64,000 nt of DNA, taken from positions 62,001 to 126,000 of the forward strand of contig CAXXGT010000001.1 in assembly GCA_963664045.2 (NCBI GenBank). The letters are read 5' to 3'. Positions 17,817-26,710 of the stretch are shown here, one piece after another; position 1 is the first letter of the stretch, and each line of letters begins with the position of its first letter. Made by a program: the position numbers and the translations under genes. The stretch is from JAPPHA01 sp963664045 (GTDB lineage: Bacteria; Pseudomonadota; Alphaproteobacteria; Rhodobacterales; Rhodobacteraceae). The notes beneath the pieces are model-generated. The model was not told where the DNA came from, ran no database searches, and worked only from the letters and a program-made list of their open reading frames with translations.

Positions 17817-19601
17817 ATGAGTTTGACACTTTGCATGCCCAACGCGGCAGACCTTAAACCACGCATTGTCGTAATGGGAATCGGAGGTGCTGGCGGCAAC
17901 GCCGTCAACAACATGATCTCCAAGAATCTCGAAGGCGTCGAGTTTGTTGTCGCCAACACGGATGCCCAGGCGTTGCAGCTCTCGATGGCGTCGCACAAGG
18001 TTCAACTGGGTGAAAATCTGACAGAGGGCCTCGGTGCAGGTGCGTCGCCTGATGTCGGCGCGGCTGCGGCCAGGGAGAGCATCGAAGCGGTCAAGGATCA
18101 TCTTGGCGGATGTCACATGTGCTTCATCACGGCGGGATTGGGCGGTGGGACCGGAACCGGTGCCGCACCGGTCATTTCCGAAGTTGCGCGGGAACTCGGC
18201 GTTCTGACCGTTGGCGTTGTCACGAAGCCTTTCGACTTCGAGGGCGTCCGACGAATGCGTTACGCCGACGACGGACTGTTGGCAGTCAAGGACAAGGTCG
18301 ACACTCTGATTGTCATTCCCAACCAGAATCTTTTCCGGGTTGCCAATGAAAAAACAACCATCACCGACGCGTTCGCCATGGCGGACGAGGTCCTTTACCA
18401 GGGCGTGAAGGGGGTCACCGACCTCATGGTCAAGCCAGGGATCATCAATCTGGACTTTTCCGACATTCGTTCGGTCATGAACGAAATGGGGCAGGCCATG
18501 ATGGGCACCGGAGAGTCCTCCGGCGAAGGACGGGCTATCAACGCGGCCGAGAGCGCGATTTCCAATCCCTTGCTTGACGAGGTCTCCTTCAAGGGCGCGC
18601 GCGGGGTCCTGATCAACATTACCGGTGGTCCGGACTTGACCCTGTTCGAAGTTGATGAAGCCGCGAACCGAATTCGGCAGGAGCTTGATCCTGAAGAGAC
18701 TGACGCGAACATCATTGTCGGCTCGACCCAGGATCCGGCGATGGAGGGTACGATCAAGGTTTCGGTTGTCGCGACCGGAATAGACAGACCACCTGGTGTG
18801 AACACCGCCAGCCAGCCGGAATTCGGATTCGAGGCTGAAATCGAACCTGCCGGTAATACTCATCTCGGCGAAGGCAACGGCTCCTCGAACGGTGCTTACT
18901 GGGATCATGGGAGCACGCACGTCGAACAGGATCTCCCCGCTGCGCAAGGTGCGTCCGTGTACGGAAACGGTGCAGAGCAGGATGGAGTGCCGCTTTCCCG
19001 GGGTGGCGAGTGGCAGGACGGGGATTCGGGCCAGGTGAATGCGCTTGAGCAGGAATCGTCAGGGCAGGAGATCCCGAATCCGGGATGGCATGACCAGAAC
19101 CGTCCGGCGGCAATGGCGGACGATCCGCCCTCGACAGGTGCCGCCGCAACACGACATGGAACAGACGGAATCGACGAATTCGACAAGGAATTACCGGCGC
19201 CGGCATATCGTTCCCGAGCGACGGGAATGGCGTCAGGTATCATACATGCGGAAGAACCCGGTCCCGAACAGGTTTCACGCGTGGGTGAACGAATTACCGA
19301 TCCGTCGTTCGAAACCGCCTCGCACCATCATGATACCGCGTCCGAACCGCTTGAAAGCGGCCACGAATGGGACGGGGCGCAACAGGTCACTGACAAGGGG
19401 GCAGAGCAAGGGCGAAACGGTGGGTTCGGGTTGAACAACCTGATTTCGAAAATGACAGGTCGCTCTGCGTCGTCGCAGTCAGGACGCCGCGAACCTGCAG
19501 TCTCATCGAATTCGCGGGGTCGTGACGAATACGGTGACGAAAGGGTTTCCGAGTTCGAACAAAACGAAATTCCCGCGTTTCTTCGCCGCCAGGCAAACTG
19601 A
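17817..19601 (+). CDS. ftsZ: Cell division GTPase FtsZ
   Basis: A 594-residue tubulin homologue that forms the division ring. GIGGAGGNAV is at residues 21-30 and the tubulin signature GGGTGTG at 109-115. The GTPase and C-terminal domains end near residue 325. They are followed by an unusually long, low-complexity acidic and glutamine-rich linker of about 245 residues, and then the conserved tip EIPAFLRRQAN, which binds FtsA and other partners. Many bacteria have FtsZ of under 400 residues; long linkers are typical of alphaproteobacteria. It is transcribed from its own upstream promoter and followed by a 505-base gap. Confidence 0.97.
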   Translation: MSLTLCMPNAADLKPRIVVMGIGGAGGNAVNNMISKNLEGVEFVVANTDAQALQLSMASHKVQLGENLTEGLGAGASPDVGAAAARESIEAVKDHLGGCHMCFITAGLGGGTGTGAAPVISEVARELGVLTVGVVTKPFDFEGVRRMRYADDGLLAVKDKVDTLIVIPNQNLFRVANEKTTITDAFAMADEVLYQGVKGVTDLMVKPGIINLDFSDIRSVMNEMGQAMMGTGESSGEGRAINAAESAISNPLLDEVSFKGARGVLINITGGPDLTLFEVDEAANRIRQELDPEETDANIIVGSTQDPAMEGTIKVSVVATGIDRPPGVNTASQPEFGFEAEIEPAGNTHLGEGNGSSNGAYWDHGSTHVEQDLPAAQGASVYGNGAEQDGVPLSRGGEWQDGDSGQVNALEQESSGQEIPNPGWHDQNRPAAMADDPPSTGAAATRHGTDGIDEFDKELPAPAYRSRATGMASGIIHAEEPGPEQVSRVGERITDPSFETASHHHDTASEPLESGHEWDGAQQVTDKGAEQGRNGGFGLNNLISKMTGRSASSQSGRREPAVSSNSRGRDEYGDERVSEFEQNEIPAFLRRQAN

Positions 19602-20106
19602 CTGACCGGGCAACGCTCTCCTTCCGCGTCGCAAGACCGCGCCGACGGCGTGTCCAGAAAAACGGAACAGCGCCTGTTCGCGTGGTGACCGGCGCGTAAA
19701 CTTCGCCTGTTCCTTCCTGGTGGGCCGATTTTGAGGGACGGCCGCAGGCCGTCGCGCGATTTCATCCGTGAAAACGTCGGTTTCGCCTGCCGTCAGCGTT
19801 TTCTGCTGGATATTACCTATGGTTCGTCTTATCCGCCGAGACGTTTGATCGAGAGGGCGGACGTGCAAATGCCTGGTTCGGTCAGGATCTTGTCTCGACC
19901 GCCAGGTCAGGATTTGGCAAAGTCCTTGAAACCGAATTCCTTGGATACCCTGGACTCCTTGGACACACTGTAGCATTCGGACACAATTGTTGATTTGAGC
20001 AGTTTTGGGACGGTCTTTAGTACAAAGTCTTGCAGAACAAGTCGGTTGAAATTTGGTTCCGGTACCAGCCCACGTCGACTGACCGGAAGAACCTGAAGGC
20101 AAGCAT
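19602..20106. other. Gap between ftsZ and lpxC
   Basis: No gene is supported in these 505 bases. A short degenerate nine-base tandem repeat (units TTGGATACC, CTGGACTCC, TTGGACACA) sits at about 19941-19967. The stretch should contain an lpxC promoter, but I could not place one with confidence. Confidence 0.5.
19941..19967. repeat. Three degenerate nine-base tandem units
   Basis: Units TTGGATACC, CTGGACTCC and TTGGACACA run head to tail in the ftsZ-lpxC gap. Each differs from the others at a few positions. They may be remnants of a longer tandem array; no function is evident. Confidence 0.4.
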
Positions 20107-21060
20107 TTGCAGGCGACAATCAACAGGCAGACAAGCTTCGAGGGGATCGGGCTCCACTCGGGTGAGCCGGTAACCATGAGACTGTTACCGGAAGAAGCGG
20201 ACCGCGGCATCTGCTTCACCCGAACGGACATCACGGATCGCGATAACCGGATTTCGGCAACCTACGACAAGGTTGCAAGTACCGACCTGCGCACTGTGAT
20301 CGGAAACGCGGACGGCGTCCGGGTTTCGACGGTCGAGCACATCATGGCGGCACTGTCGGGGACAGGGATTTTCAATGTCCGGGTCGAAATCGACGGGCCG
20401 GAAGTTCCGATCATGGATGGCAGTTCCGAACAATTCGTGCAGGAAATCCTCCTTGCCGGTGTGAAACCGGTCGACGCACCGATTCGGGCGATCAGAATTC
20501 TCGAGAACGTATCGGTCACAAAAGATGACGTCACGGTATCGTTGTCCCCGTCTCCGGGTTTCGAGATCGATTTTCACATCGAGTACGAGTCCGAAGCTAT
20601 CGGGACGCAAACCAAGTCGCTCGATATGGCTAACGGTGCATTTGTTCGTGAACTCAGTCTTTCGCGGACCTTTGTCGAACACGCCGATATTCCGAAGGTG
20701 TGGGCACGGGGCCTTGGACGGGGCGGCAGTTTCGCCACGACAATGGTCATCGCCGGCCCGAACGTGCTGAACCCGGAAGGATTTCGGTACCGGGACGAGT
20801 GCGTACGCCACAAGATGCTGGACGCGTTCGGGGACCTTGCGCTGGCTGGCGCACCTATTTTCGGAAAATTTACCGGTATCAAGGCAGGACACAGTGCGAC
20901 GAACAAGCTGCTTCGCAAGCTGTTCTCGACGCCCGGCGCTTGGGATGTCGTCAATTGCGATGAAGCCATGAATGACCTTGTTCCGGGTTATCACATCATG
21001 GTCGAAGACCTGCGTCGGGACCACGATAACGGAGTGGATTCCCACGCCGGACTTCATTGA
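20107..21060 (+). CDS. lpxC: UDP-3-O-acyl-N-acetylglucosamine deacetylase LpxC
   Basis: A 317-residue zinc amidase for the committed step of lipid A synthesis. Predicted zinc ligands are H78 (in VEHIMAAL), H235 and D239 (in RHKMLDAFGD), with catalytic H262 in GHSATN; the spacing matches the Escherichia coli enzyme. The only plausible start is a TTG at 20107. AAGG lies seven bases upstream, an in-frame TGA lies at 20080, and no ATG or GTG falls between. TTG lowers initiation, which may matter for a protein whose level is tightly controlled in other bacteria. Lipid A synthesis implies an outer membrane with LPS. Confidence 0.95.
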   Translation: MQATINRQTSFEGIGLHSGEPVTMRLLPEEADRGICFTRTDITDRDNRISATYDKVASTDLRTVIGNADGVRVSTVEHIMAALSGTGIFNVRVEIDGPEVPIMDGSSEQFVQEILLAGVKPVDAPIRAIRILENVSVTKDDVTVSLSPSPGFEIDFHIEYESEAIGTQTKSLDMANGAFVRELSLSRTFVEHADIPKVWARGLGRGGSFATTMVIAGPNVLNPEGFRYRDECVRHKMLDAFGDLALAGAPIFGKFTGIKAGHSATNKLLRKLFSTPGAWDVVNCDEAMNDLVPGYHIMVEDLRRDHDNGVDSHAGLH

Positions 21061-21338
21061 GTGCCGTCTGGGCTGACCGAACCCTTCAGCATGAGAGTCC
21101 CTTCGGGCAAAGTTAGCTGCCCTCCGGACAATTCGCGGCGCGCGGACGCAGGAAATCCGTGTATGCGCAGGAATCATGCAGGTTGCGCGTGCGGACGACC
21201 AAAAAATGCGTGACCTGTTACCGGCACTCTTACCGAGACCGGAATTCTCAGGTACTGTTCTATTGCCGAAGGGTGCCGAGTTGTTTAAAGGCGCGCGCTG
21301 ACGGGCATGAATTCTGGTCTGGCGGAGTCGATCGGTTT

Positions 21339-22178
21339 GTGATCAACCAGTTGCGAAATATCCTGCTGAGCTCCTGCCTGGTTGCCGCCTTGCTGTTGTC
21401 CGCGTGCGGGAACGACGAGATCCCGCCCGAAGACAGGCCACCGGACGAATTGTACGAGGCGGCGGAGCAACTCCTTCAAGAGACCGACTATGTCGACGCA
21501 GCCGTTCTGTTCGGTGAAGTGGAACGTCTTTACCCGTATTCCGATTATGCCAAGCGCGCGGTCATCATGTCTGCTTTCGCGTACCAAAAGGCAGGTCTCT
21601 ACGAAGAAAGCCGCATTGCAGCGGCCCGCTACCTGGATTTCTACCCGGCAGATGAAGATGCTGCCTATGCCCAGTACTTGATTGCGCTCAGCCATTATGA
21701 CCAGATCGACGACGTCAGCCGCGATCAGGCTGTCACGCTTGATGCCATTCGAGCGCTCCGGTCCGTTGGCGAGTTCTATCCGGACAGCGAATACGCAACG
21801 TCGGCACAATTGAAGCTCGACCTTGCTCATGATCATCTCGCGGCCAAGGAAATGGAAATTGGCCGGTATTACATGAAGCAGGGTCATTTTGGCGCAGCGA
21901 TCAACCGATTCCGCGTTGTTGTCGAGGAATACGAGACGACGTCCCACACGCCCGAAGCCCTGCACCGGCTGGTCGAGTCGTATCTGTCTCTGGGGCTTGA
22001 TGACGAGGCACTGATTGCCGCGGCGATACTCGGACATAATTTTCGCGGTTCTGAATGGTATCAGGACAGTTACAACCTTTTGTCCGACAGAAACCTGGGG
22101 ACCAGAGAGCCTGATGCTGGCGCGACGGGATGGCTCGGGGAGACCTACCGCCGCGTGATCAGGGGGGAATGGTTGTAG
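21339..22178 (+). CDS. bamD: Outer membrane assembly lipoprotein BamD
   Basis: A lipoprotein of about 279 residues in the BAM complex that inserts beta-barrel proteins. Starting at GTG 21339 gives a signal sequence with the lipobox LSAC and lipidated Cys23. A longer in-frame start at 21159 would bury this signal behind 60 basic residues and is rejected. Five TPR-like repeats follow, including the conserved LYEAAEQLLQETDYVDAAVL and the ERLYPYSDYAKRA block typical of BamD/ComL. recN begins 21 bases downstream, the usual alphaproteobacterial order lpxC-bamD-recN. Confidence 0.93.
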   Translation: MINQLRNILLSSCLVAALLLSACGNDEIPPEDRPPDELYEAAEQLLQETDYVDAAVLFGEVERLYPYSDYAKRAVIMSAFAYQKAGLYEESRIAAARYLDFYPADEDAAYAQYLIALSHYDQIDDVSRDQAVTLDAIRALRSVGEFYPDSEYATSAQLKLDLAHDHLAAKEMEIGRYYMKQGHFGAAINRFRVVVEEYETTSHTPEALHRLVESYLSLGLDDEALIAAAILGHNFRGSEWYQDSYNLLSDRNLGTREPDAGATGWLGETYRRVIRGEWL

Positions 22179-22199
22179 CAGACGGTCAGGGGATGACCT

Positions 22200-23855
22200 G
22201 TGCTGACCTGCCTGGAAATCCACGACATGATCCTTGTGGACCAGCTGGAACTGGAGTTTCGGCCGGGTCTGAATGTTCTGACAGGGGAAACCGGAGCCGG
22301 AAAGTCCATCCTGCTTGATTGCCTTGGTTTCGTGCTCGGGTGGAACGTTCAGGCGGGAATGCTCCGCAACCCGGAAGGATTCGGTGAAGTTTCTGCGAGC
22401 TTTGACCTCTCCGACGGCCATCCCGTACTGGAAACACTCGACAGCATTGGAGTGCCGGGAACTTCACAGTTGTTACTCAGGCGCCGGCTTCGCCCGAATG
22501 GGCGAACCGTTGCATATGTCAATGATCGGCGGTGCACGCTTGAAACGTTGCGGGACGTTTCGGGAGGCCTGGTCGAGATCGTGGGTCAGCGGCATGATCG
22601 CGGCCTCCTTGATCCCGGGTTTCACCTGAATCTGCTCGATCAGTTTGCCGGGACGGATCTGTCGTCGGTCAAATGCAACTGGGACAATTGGCGCGACTGC
22701 CGGGAACATTTGGAAGCCGCCCGGGCTCAAGTGGACAGGGACAGGCGGGAGACCGAATTCCTTCGACACGCGGCGGGGGAACTCGATGAACTCGCGCCAA
22801 GGGACGGGGAGGCCGAAAGGCTCGACCAGGAACGGCGGTTGATGCGAGCCGCCGAACGAATCCGGGACGATGTGTCCCGTGCCTGGAACAGCCTCGGCTC
22901 CCAGGGTGCCGAGGGGCAGATTACGCAGGCCATCGGGTGGTTGAACGGGGCGCGCACCGAAGCGGTTGGTCGGCTCGAAAGCGCGTTCGAGGCTCTTGAC
23001 CGCGCGCTCGAGGAACTCGCATTAGCCGAACGTGAAATTGCGGATTGCCTCGAGATTTTCGACTATTCGCCGTCAGACCTGGAAGAGGTCGAAGAACGGT
23101 TGTTCGCGTTGAGGAGACTCGCCCGGAAACATGATGTCGACCCGGACCGGCTACCCGAAGTCCGGGAGTCGATCCAGACAAGACTTGCGGCCGTGGAGGG
23201 AACCGAAGCAGAGATCAGCGACCTTGCCGAAAAGCTGCGATCGGCGGAGACCAGCTACCGCGCCGAGGCGGCGCAGTTGTCCGAGCGCCGGCGCTCTGCG
23301 GGACATCAACTCGATTCCATGATGCTGGGTGAGCTTCCGTCACTCAAGCTGCAAAATGCCAGGTTCCGCACGGATCTTGATGATGCGCCCGCCGGGCCGA
23401 AAGGTTCCGACGCGGTAAGATTCCTCGCGGCGACCAACCCCGGGATGCCGGCAGGGCCGCTCGATCGAATTGCTTCGGGAGGTGAACTGTCGCGGTTCCT
23501 TTTGGCACTCAAGGCATGCCTTGCCACCAATTTTGAGCCCAATTTGCTTGTATTTGACGAAATCGATCGAGGAGTCGGCGGCGCGACCGCAAATGCGGTC
23601 GGCAGGCGGCTGGCAACGCTGTCGCAAAGGACCCAGGTGCTGGTCGTAACGCACTCTCCCCAGGTCGCCGCCTGCGCGGACCACCATTTCCTGGTTTCAA
23701 AGTTCGATGTCGAACCCCGGGGCGGCAGCACATCGGTCGATGTCGCCCGGCTCGATCCGGAGAAGCGGATCGATGAACTTGCGCGAATGCTCTCCGGAAG
23801 CGAAATCACCGGAGAAGCCAGGGCCGCCGCCAGGGCGCTTCTCTCCGGACAATGA
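22200..23855 (+). CDS. recN: DNA repair protein RecN
   Basis: A 551-residue SMC-like ATPase in double-strand break repair. The Walker A motif GETGAGKS is at residues 29-36. The middle is rich in charged coiled-coil sequence (about 150-370). The ABC signature region reads IASGGELSRFLLALK, and Walker B is LLVFDEIDRGVGG, followed by VVTHSPQVAACADHHFLV. The start is GTG 22200. In related genomes recN is followed by ligA, which is not present here; the sequence downstream is decayed. Confidence 0.95.
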   Translation: MLTCLEIHDMILVDQLELEFRPGLNVLTGETGAGKSILLDCLGFVLGWNVQAGMLRNPEGFGEVSASFDLSDGHPVLETLDSIGVPGTSQLLLRRRLRPNGRTVAYVNDRRCTLETLRDVSGGLVEIVGQRHDRGLLDPGFHLNLLDQFAGTDLSSVKCNWDNWRDCREHLEAARAQVDRDRRETEFLRHAAGELDELAPRDGEAERLDQERRLMRAAERIRDDVSRAWNSLGSQGAEGQITQAIGWLNGARTEAVGRLESAFEALDRALEELALAEREIADCLEIFDYSPSDLEEVEERLFALRRLARKHDVDPDRLPEVRESIQTRLAAVEGTEAEISDLAEKLRSAETSYRAEAAQLSERRRSAGHQLDSMMLGELPSLKLQNARFRTDLDDAPAGPKGSDAVRFLAATNPGMPAGPLDRIASGGELSRFLLALKACLATNFEPNLLVFDEIDRGVGGATANAVGRRLATLSQRTQVLVVTHSPQVAACADHHFLVSKFDVEPRGGSTSVDVARLDPEKRIDELARMLSGSEITGEARAAARALLSGQ

Positions 23856-24345
23856 ACTCGTCGGGTCCATGGACCTTGGAATGACGTGGGATTGAATTGC
23901 GGCATGTACGTCGAACCCGAACCCGCCCCTGCCGGATTTACACGTGTTCGACCATTTCATGGTCGAATCAAGTCGCCCGAAACCGCTTGCCGACGGCTGG
24001 AATCCAGCTTCACGAATGCCGGATACGTCACCATGACTCTTCGCTTTGCACGTACCTGTGATACAGAAGTCGAGTCGGCGGCGGAGCGGATCGTTACCAC
24101 GATCTCGGAACAACTCGGGCTGTCCTCGACGCCGCGACACCGCCTTGGACCGCGTCATTCATTCAGCGTGTCCGACGGCATGTTCCTCGGCCGGGCCGTG
24201 TTGCTCCCCCGAACGCAGATGAGCCTTTTCCGTTGCAATTGCGCGACAGGGAAACAGGGCACCTGGCGGAATCGGCGGTGAATGTGCTCGTCGAACTGGC
24301 CCGCGTACCGTGAAACCCTTGGCTGATTGCAGGGACGGGTGCAGG
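23856..24345. other. Gap between recN and the IS remnant
   Basis: About 490 bases with no confident gene. A 131-codon plus-strand frame (23886-24281) has coding-like third positions, but its product contains no recognisable motif. It may be a degraded gene. ligA, often found here, is absent. Confidence 0.45.
23886..24281 (+). CDS. Hypothetical ORF of uncertain reality
   Basis: An open frame of 131 codons (an alternative ATG at 23904 begins MYVEPEPAPAG). The segment VTMTLRFARTCDTEVESAAE looks protein-like, but I recognise no family, signal peptide or membrane helix. There is no strong ribosome-binding site. It starts 30 bases after recN and ends just before the inverted repeat of the IS remnant. 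It could be a real gene, a fragment or chance. Confidence 0.18.
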   Translation: MGLNCGMYVEPEPAPAGFTRVRPFHGRIKSPETACRRLESSFTNAGYVTMTLRFARTCDTEVESAAERIVTTISEQLGLSSTPRHRLGPRHSFSVSDGMFLGRAVLLPRTQMSLFRCNCATGKQGTWRNRR

Positions 24346-24394
24346 GCAATGGCATTCGGGCAAGGGTTTTTGTCGTTCGGATTAGGAAACCCGC
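24346..24394 (+). repeat. Left terminal inverted repeat of the IS remnant
   Basis: Inward sequence starts GCAATGGCATTCGG and ends AAACCCGC. Its inverted partner lies at 25039-25092. The first 14 bases match perfectly and the rest is imperfect. Confidence 0.55.
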
Positions 24395-24543
24395 GTGCTT
24401 CGGACTTTTTTGAGACGGGGGCTTGCCGGTTGTCCGGTTCCGTCAGGCGGTGAGTCGTTTCTGCCAAATGCTCCCTGGTTGCCTGGATTGCCGTTTGCAC
24501 CATCGCCCCGGCCTTTCGCGCCGGATGCATTGCCAGAGGCCTG

Positions 24544-24983
24544 TCATGATCCGTTTGACGATTGTGCGACCGATTCGCTCTGCCTGAAAAACATGACCTC
24601 GATTCCGCGTCCGACCAGTCTTGGCCCGTTCTTGAAGTTGGCGCGCATGGCGGGCAGGTCGTCATCGTCGGGACTGTGGTTGATGTCATGGTCACGGCGA
24701 TTGGCGAACAGGCGTACGAGGGTGATCAGTGTGAAGGCGGCATGGAGTTCCTGGCGTACGCCGCGCTCGGACTTAGCGTGAAGTTTCTCGATCACGGCCT
24801 TGCCTGTCTTGTACCCCTCTTCGACCTGCCGGAGGCCGTGGAAGAGGCCCGTTCATGGATGTGGGCGATCTGCTGCCGGTTCAGGAGGCAATCCGGGAAA
24901 ACGGTCTGCGGGAGGTCGATGATTCGCTGGTTGATGCCGGCATTTGCCTGACGACAGCATGCGGATTGCCGGGAGCCTGTCAT
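24544..24983 (-). pseudogene. IS4-like DDE transposase fragment, frameshifted
   Basis: Downstream frame (about 24830 to 24544): VEEGYKTGKAVIEKLHAKSE, then RGVRQELHAAFTLITLVRLF, and MRANFKNGPRLVGRGIEVMF near the end. Upstream frame (24983 to about 24840): INQRIIDLPQTVFPDCLLNR and QIAHIHER. Joined across the break they give the R(3)E(6)K spacing of the IS4-family YREK motif. The N-terminal two thirds with the first catalytic aspartates are missing, so the fragment is inactive. Confidence 0.6.
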
Positions 24984-25038
24984 GAGGGCCGTGGAAAAAA
25001 ATGTTCCCGCGCCGAAAGTCCAGTCATGTCAACGGCTT

Positions 25039-25092
25039 GCGGGTTGCCGAAAATCCGCGCCAGGAACGGCAAGCCTATCCGAATGCCATTGC
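25039..25092 (-). repeat. Right terminal inverted repeat of the IS remnant
   Basis: Read on the minus strand from 25092 inward it begins GCAATGGCATTCGG and ends CAACCCGC, mirroring the copy at 24346-24394. Confidence 0.55.
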
Positions 25093-25136
25093 ATGGGTGG
25101 GGGTTCACAGGCAAACAATATTTTCTTATTGTCGTG

Positions 25137-25178
25137 TCAGACATTACATCTCGAGGATCAGACATTACATCTCAAGGA
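25137..25178 (+). repeat. Tandem duplication of 21 bases ending in the ribosome-binding site
   Basis: Two head-to-tail copies (25137-25157 and 25158-25178) differ at one base: the first ends CTCGAGGA and the second CTCAAGGA. The second copy supplies most of the strong AAGGAGG ribosome-binding site of the binding-protein gene at 25186. Confidence 0.75.
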
Positions 25179-25185
25179 GGTGACC

Positions 25186-26547
25186 ATGAAAACAACGTTT
25201 CGTCTAGCGGCTGTTGCCGCGATTGCATCCCTCGCGTCCGGCGTCGCCGCGCCGGTCGTGTCTCAGGAGACCATCACCCTGACGCTCTGGTCGCGCGCCG
25301 ACAATTCGGGACCGCTCCGGCCCGGCAACATCCTCAGGGGTGCTGACGCGCTGAATGAGGTCCTGGAAGCGGAAGGCGCCGATTACCGCGTGGCGATCGA
25401 AGTGCTCGAGCAACCGTCGGAAGGCGGCTACGACAAGGACGCCGAGCGCCTGCTTCGGGCCTTTGCCATCGGTGAAGGACCGGATCTCTTCCACGCCGCC
25501 CATGAATGGGTCTGTGCGTTTGCCGTCGATGGCTATCTCTTTGACCTGACCGACTACACGGAAGCAAATCCCGAGTATTTCGGGGACATCTTCCCGTCCC
25601 TCTGGGGGTCGACCGAATGCGACGGGCGTCGCTTTGCGGTTCCGCAGGATGCGGAAGCCCGGATGTTCTTCTTCAACAAGAACCTGATGAGCCAGGCCGG
25701 ATTCGACGATGAATTCATCGAAGGCCTCGATGAGCGGGTTCTCGCAGGTGAAGTGACCATGGACGGCATGTCCGACATCGCCAAGCAGGTTGTCGACAAC
25801 ACCGATGCCGAATACGGCATTTTCCATCGCCCGTCGCGGGGACCGGATTACATCATGCCGTTCTTCCAGTATGGCAACACCTTCGCGGATCCCGAAACGG
25901 GCAAGATGCTGCTCGAGTTCGACAAGCTGGCTGCCGCCTACGGCTGGTTCGCCCGCAACGTCGAGATCGGCGTGACGCCGTCGAACAACACGTCGCTTGA
26001 GTGGGGTTACATCCGCGACCAGTTCTATGCGGAGAACAATGCCGCGATGTGGATGTACGGGATCTGGGACCTGGGGTCGAATGCCTTCCCGCGCGGCGTG
26101 CCGTCGGACCAGGAGGCTTTCTTCGAACAGTTCGGCTGGACCGCTGCCCCGGCAGCGGAAGAAGGCGGTCAGCCCGGCAGCCTGTCCCATCCCATCGTCT
26201 ATGTAGTGTCGGCGGGTGACCATCAGGAACTGGCGGCCCGTGTTGTCGGCCATGCCTCGGACGCCGTGCTGAATACCGATCACGCGGTGACAACCACCCA
26301 CCTCGGCATCAAGCGGGCGCAGCTCGACGATCCACGCTACATCGAACAGTGGCCGTTGGCGTTGTCGACGCCGCTTCTCGACATCACCAAGTTCTTGCCG
26401 AACCACCCGGATTTCGGGGCGCTCAACCAAATCATCTACGAAGGTCTCCAGGGCGTCGAAACCGGCCAGCTTTCGGCCGAGGATGCAGCCGATTTCGTGA
26501 TCAGCGAAGCCGAGGCCCGGATTCCGGACAGCATCGAGATCCGTTAG
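25186..26547 (+). CDS. ABC transporter periplasmic solute-binding protein (UgpB/MalE-like)
   Basis: A 453-residue family 1 solute-binding protein. Residues 1 to about 26 are a Sec signal peptide (MKTTFRLAAVAAIASLASG, then VAAPVVSQE). TLTLWSRADNSG near the mature N-terminus and VPQDAEARMFFFNKNLMSQA are typical of carbohydrate or glycerol-3-phosphate binding proteins. The ATG at 25186 follows a near-perfect AAGGAGG; a longer in-frame start at 24982 would displace the signal peptide. Two permeases, an ATPase and a glycerophosphodiester phosphodiesterase follow, so a glycerophosphodiester, glycerol-3-phosphate or sugar ligand is likely. The exact ligand cannot be read from the sequence. Confidence 0.88.
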   Translation: MKTTFRLAAVAAIASLASGVAAPVVSQETITLTLWSRADNSGPLRPGNILRGADALNEVLEAEGADYRVAIEVLEQPSEGGYDKDAERLLRAFAIGEGPDLFHAAHEWVCAFAVDGYLFDLTDYTEANPEYFGDIFPSLWGSTECDGRRFAVPQDAEARMFFFNKNLMSQAGFDDEFIEGLDERVLAGEVTMDGMSDIAKQVVDNTDAEYGIFHRPSRGPDYIMPFFQYGNTFADPETGKMLLEFDKLAAAYGWFARNVEIGVTPSNNTSLEWGYIRDQFYAENNAAMWMYGIWDLGSNAFPRGVPSDQEAFFEQFGWTAAPAAEEGGQPGSLSHPIVYVVSAGDHQELAARVVGHASDAVLNTDHAVTTTHLGIKRAQLDDPRYIEQWPLALSTPLLDITKFLPNHPDFGALNQIIYEGLQGVETGQLSAEDAADFVISEAEARIPDSIEIR

Positions 26548-26570
26548 GGATCTCTCCTGGCCTAATAGAT

Positions 26571-26614
26571 AACTGCGGGGCGGGCAGACAGACTGTGCCG
26601 TTCGCCCCGCAGTT
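26571..26614 (+). promoter_or_regulatory. Strong stem-loop after the binding-protein gene
   Basis: A perfect 12-base stem (AACTGCGGGGCG at 26571-26582 pairing with 26603-26614) closes a 20-base loop. There is no T-run after it, so it is probably not a full terminator. Hairpins at this place commonly protect the binding-protein mRNA or reduce read-through, giving more binding protein than membrane subunits. Confidence 0.6.
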
Positions 26615-26710
26615 CATTCTGTCAGCAGCGGATCGTCCTGAAGGACGAATTGACAAACGCCGCCGGAACCGGGAAGCTCCGGACCGTATCGACAGGATCC
26701 GGAGGCACCG

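Larger units (their letters stand above)
24346..25092. mobile_element. Deletion remnant of an IS4-like insertion sequence
   Basis: The two ends carry inverted repeats. A perfect 14-base block (GCAATGGCATTCGG reading inward) lies at 24346-24359 and 25079-25092, with weaker similarity continuing for about 50 bases and ending in AACCCGC on both sides. Between them lies only the C-terminal part of a transposase, broken by a frameshift. The 747-base span is about half the size of a complete IS of this kind. No target-site duplication could be recognised. It lies directly upstream of the sugar/glycerophosphodiester transport operon. Confidence 0.6.

Noticed and set aside
21159..21338. Upstream start of bamD at 21159
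   Set aside because: It would hide the lipoprotein signal and Cys23 lipobox behind 60 residues.
24163..24695. Minus-strand frames downstream of the transposase fragment
   Set aside because: Low-complexity translation without motifs; part of the 3' untranslated end of the IS remnant.
24982..25185. Longer start for the solute-binding protein at 24982
   Set aside because: It would put the signal peptide after about 68 unrelated residues; a perfect ribosome-binding site precedes 25186.
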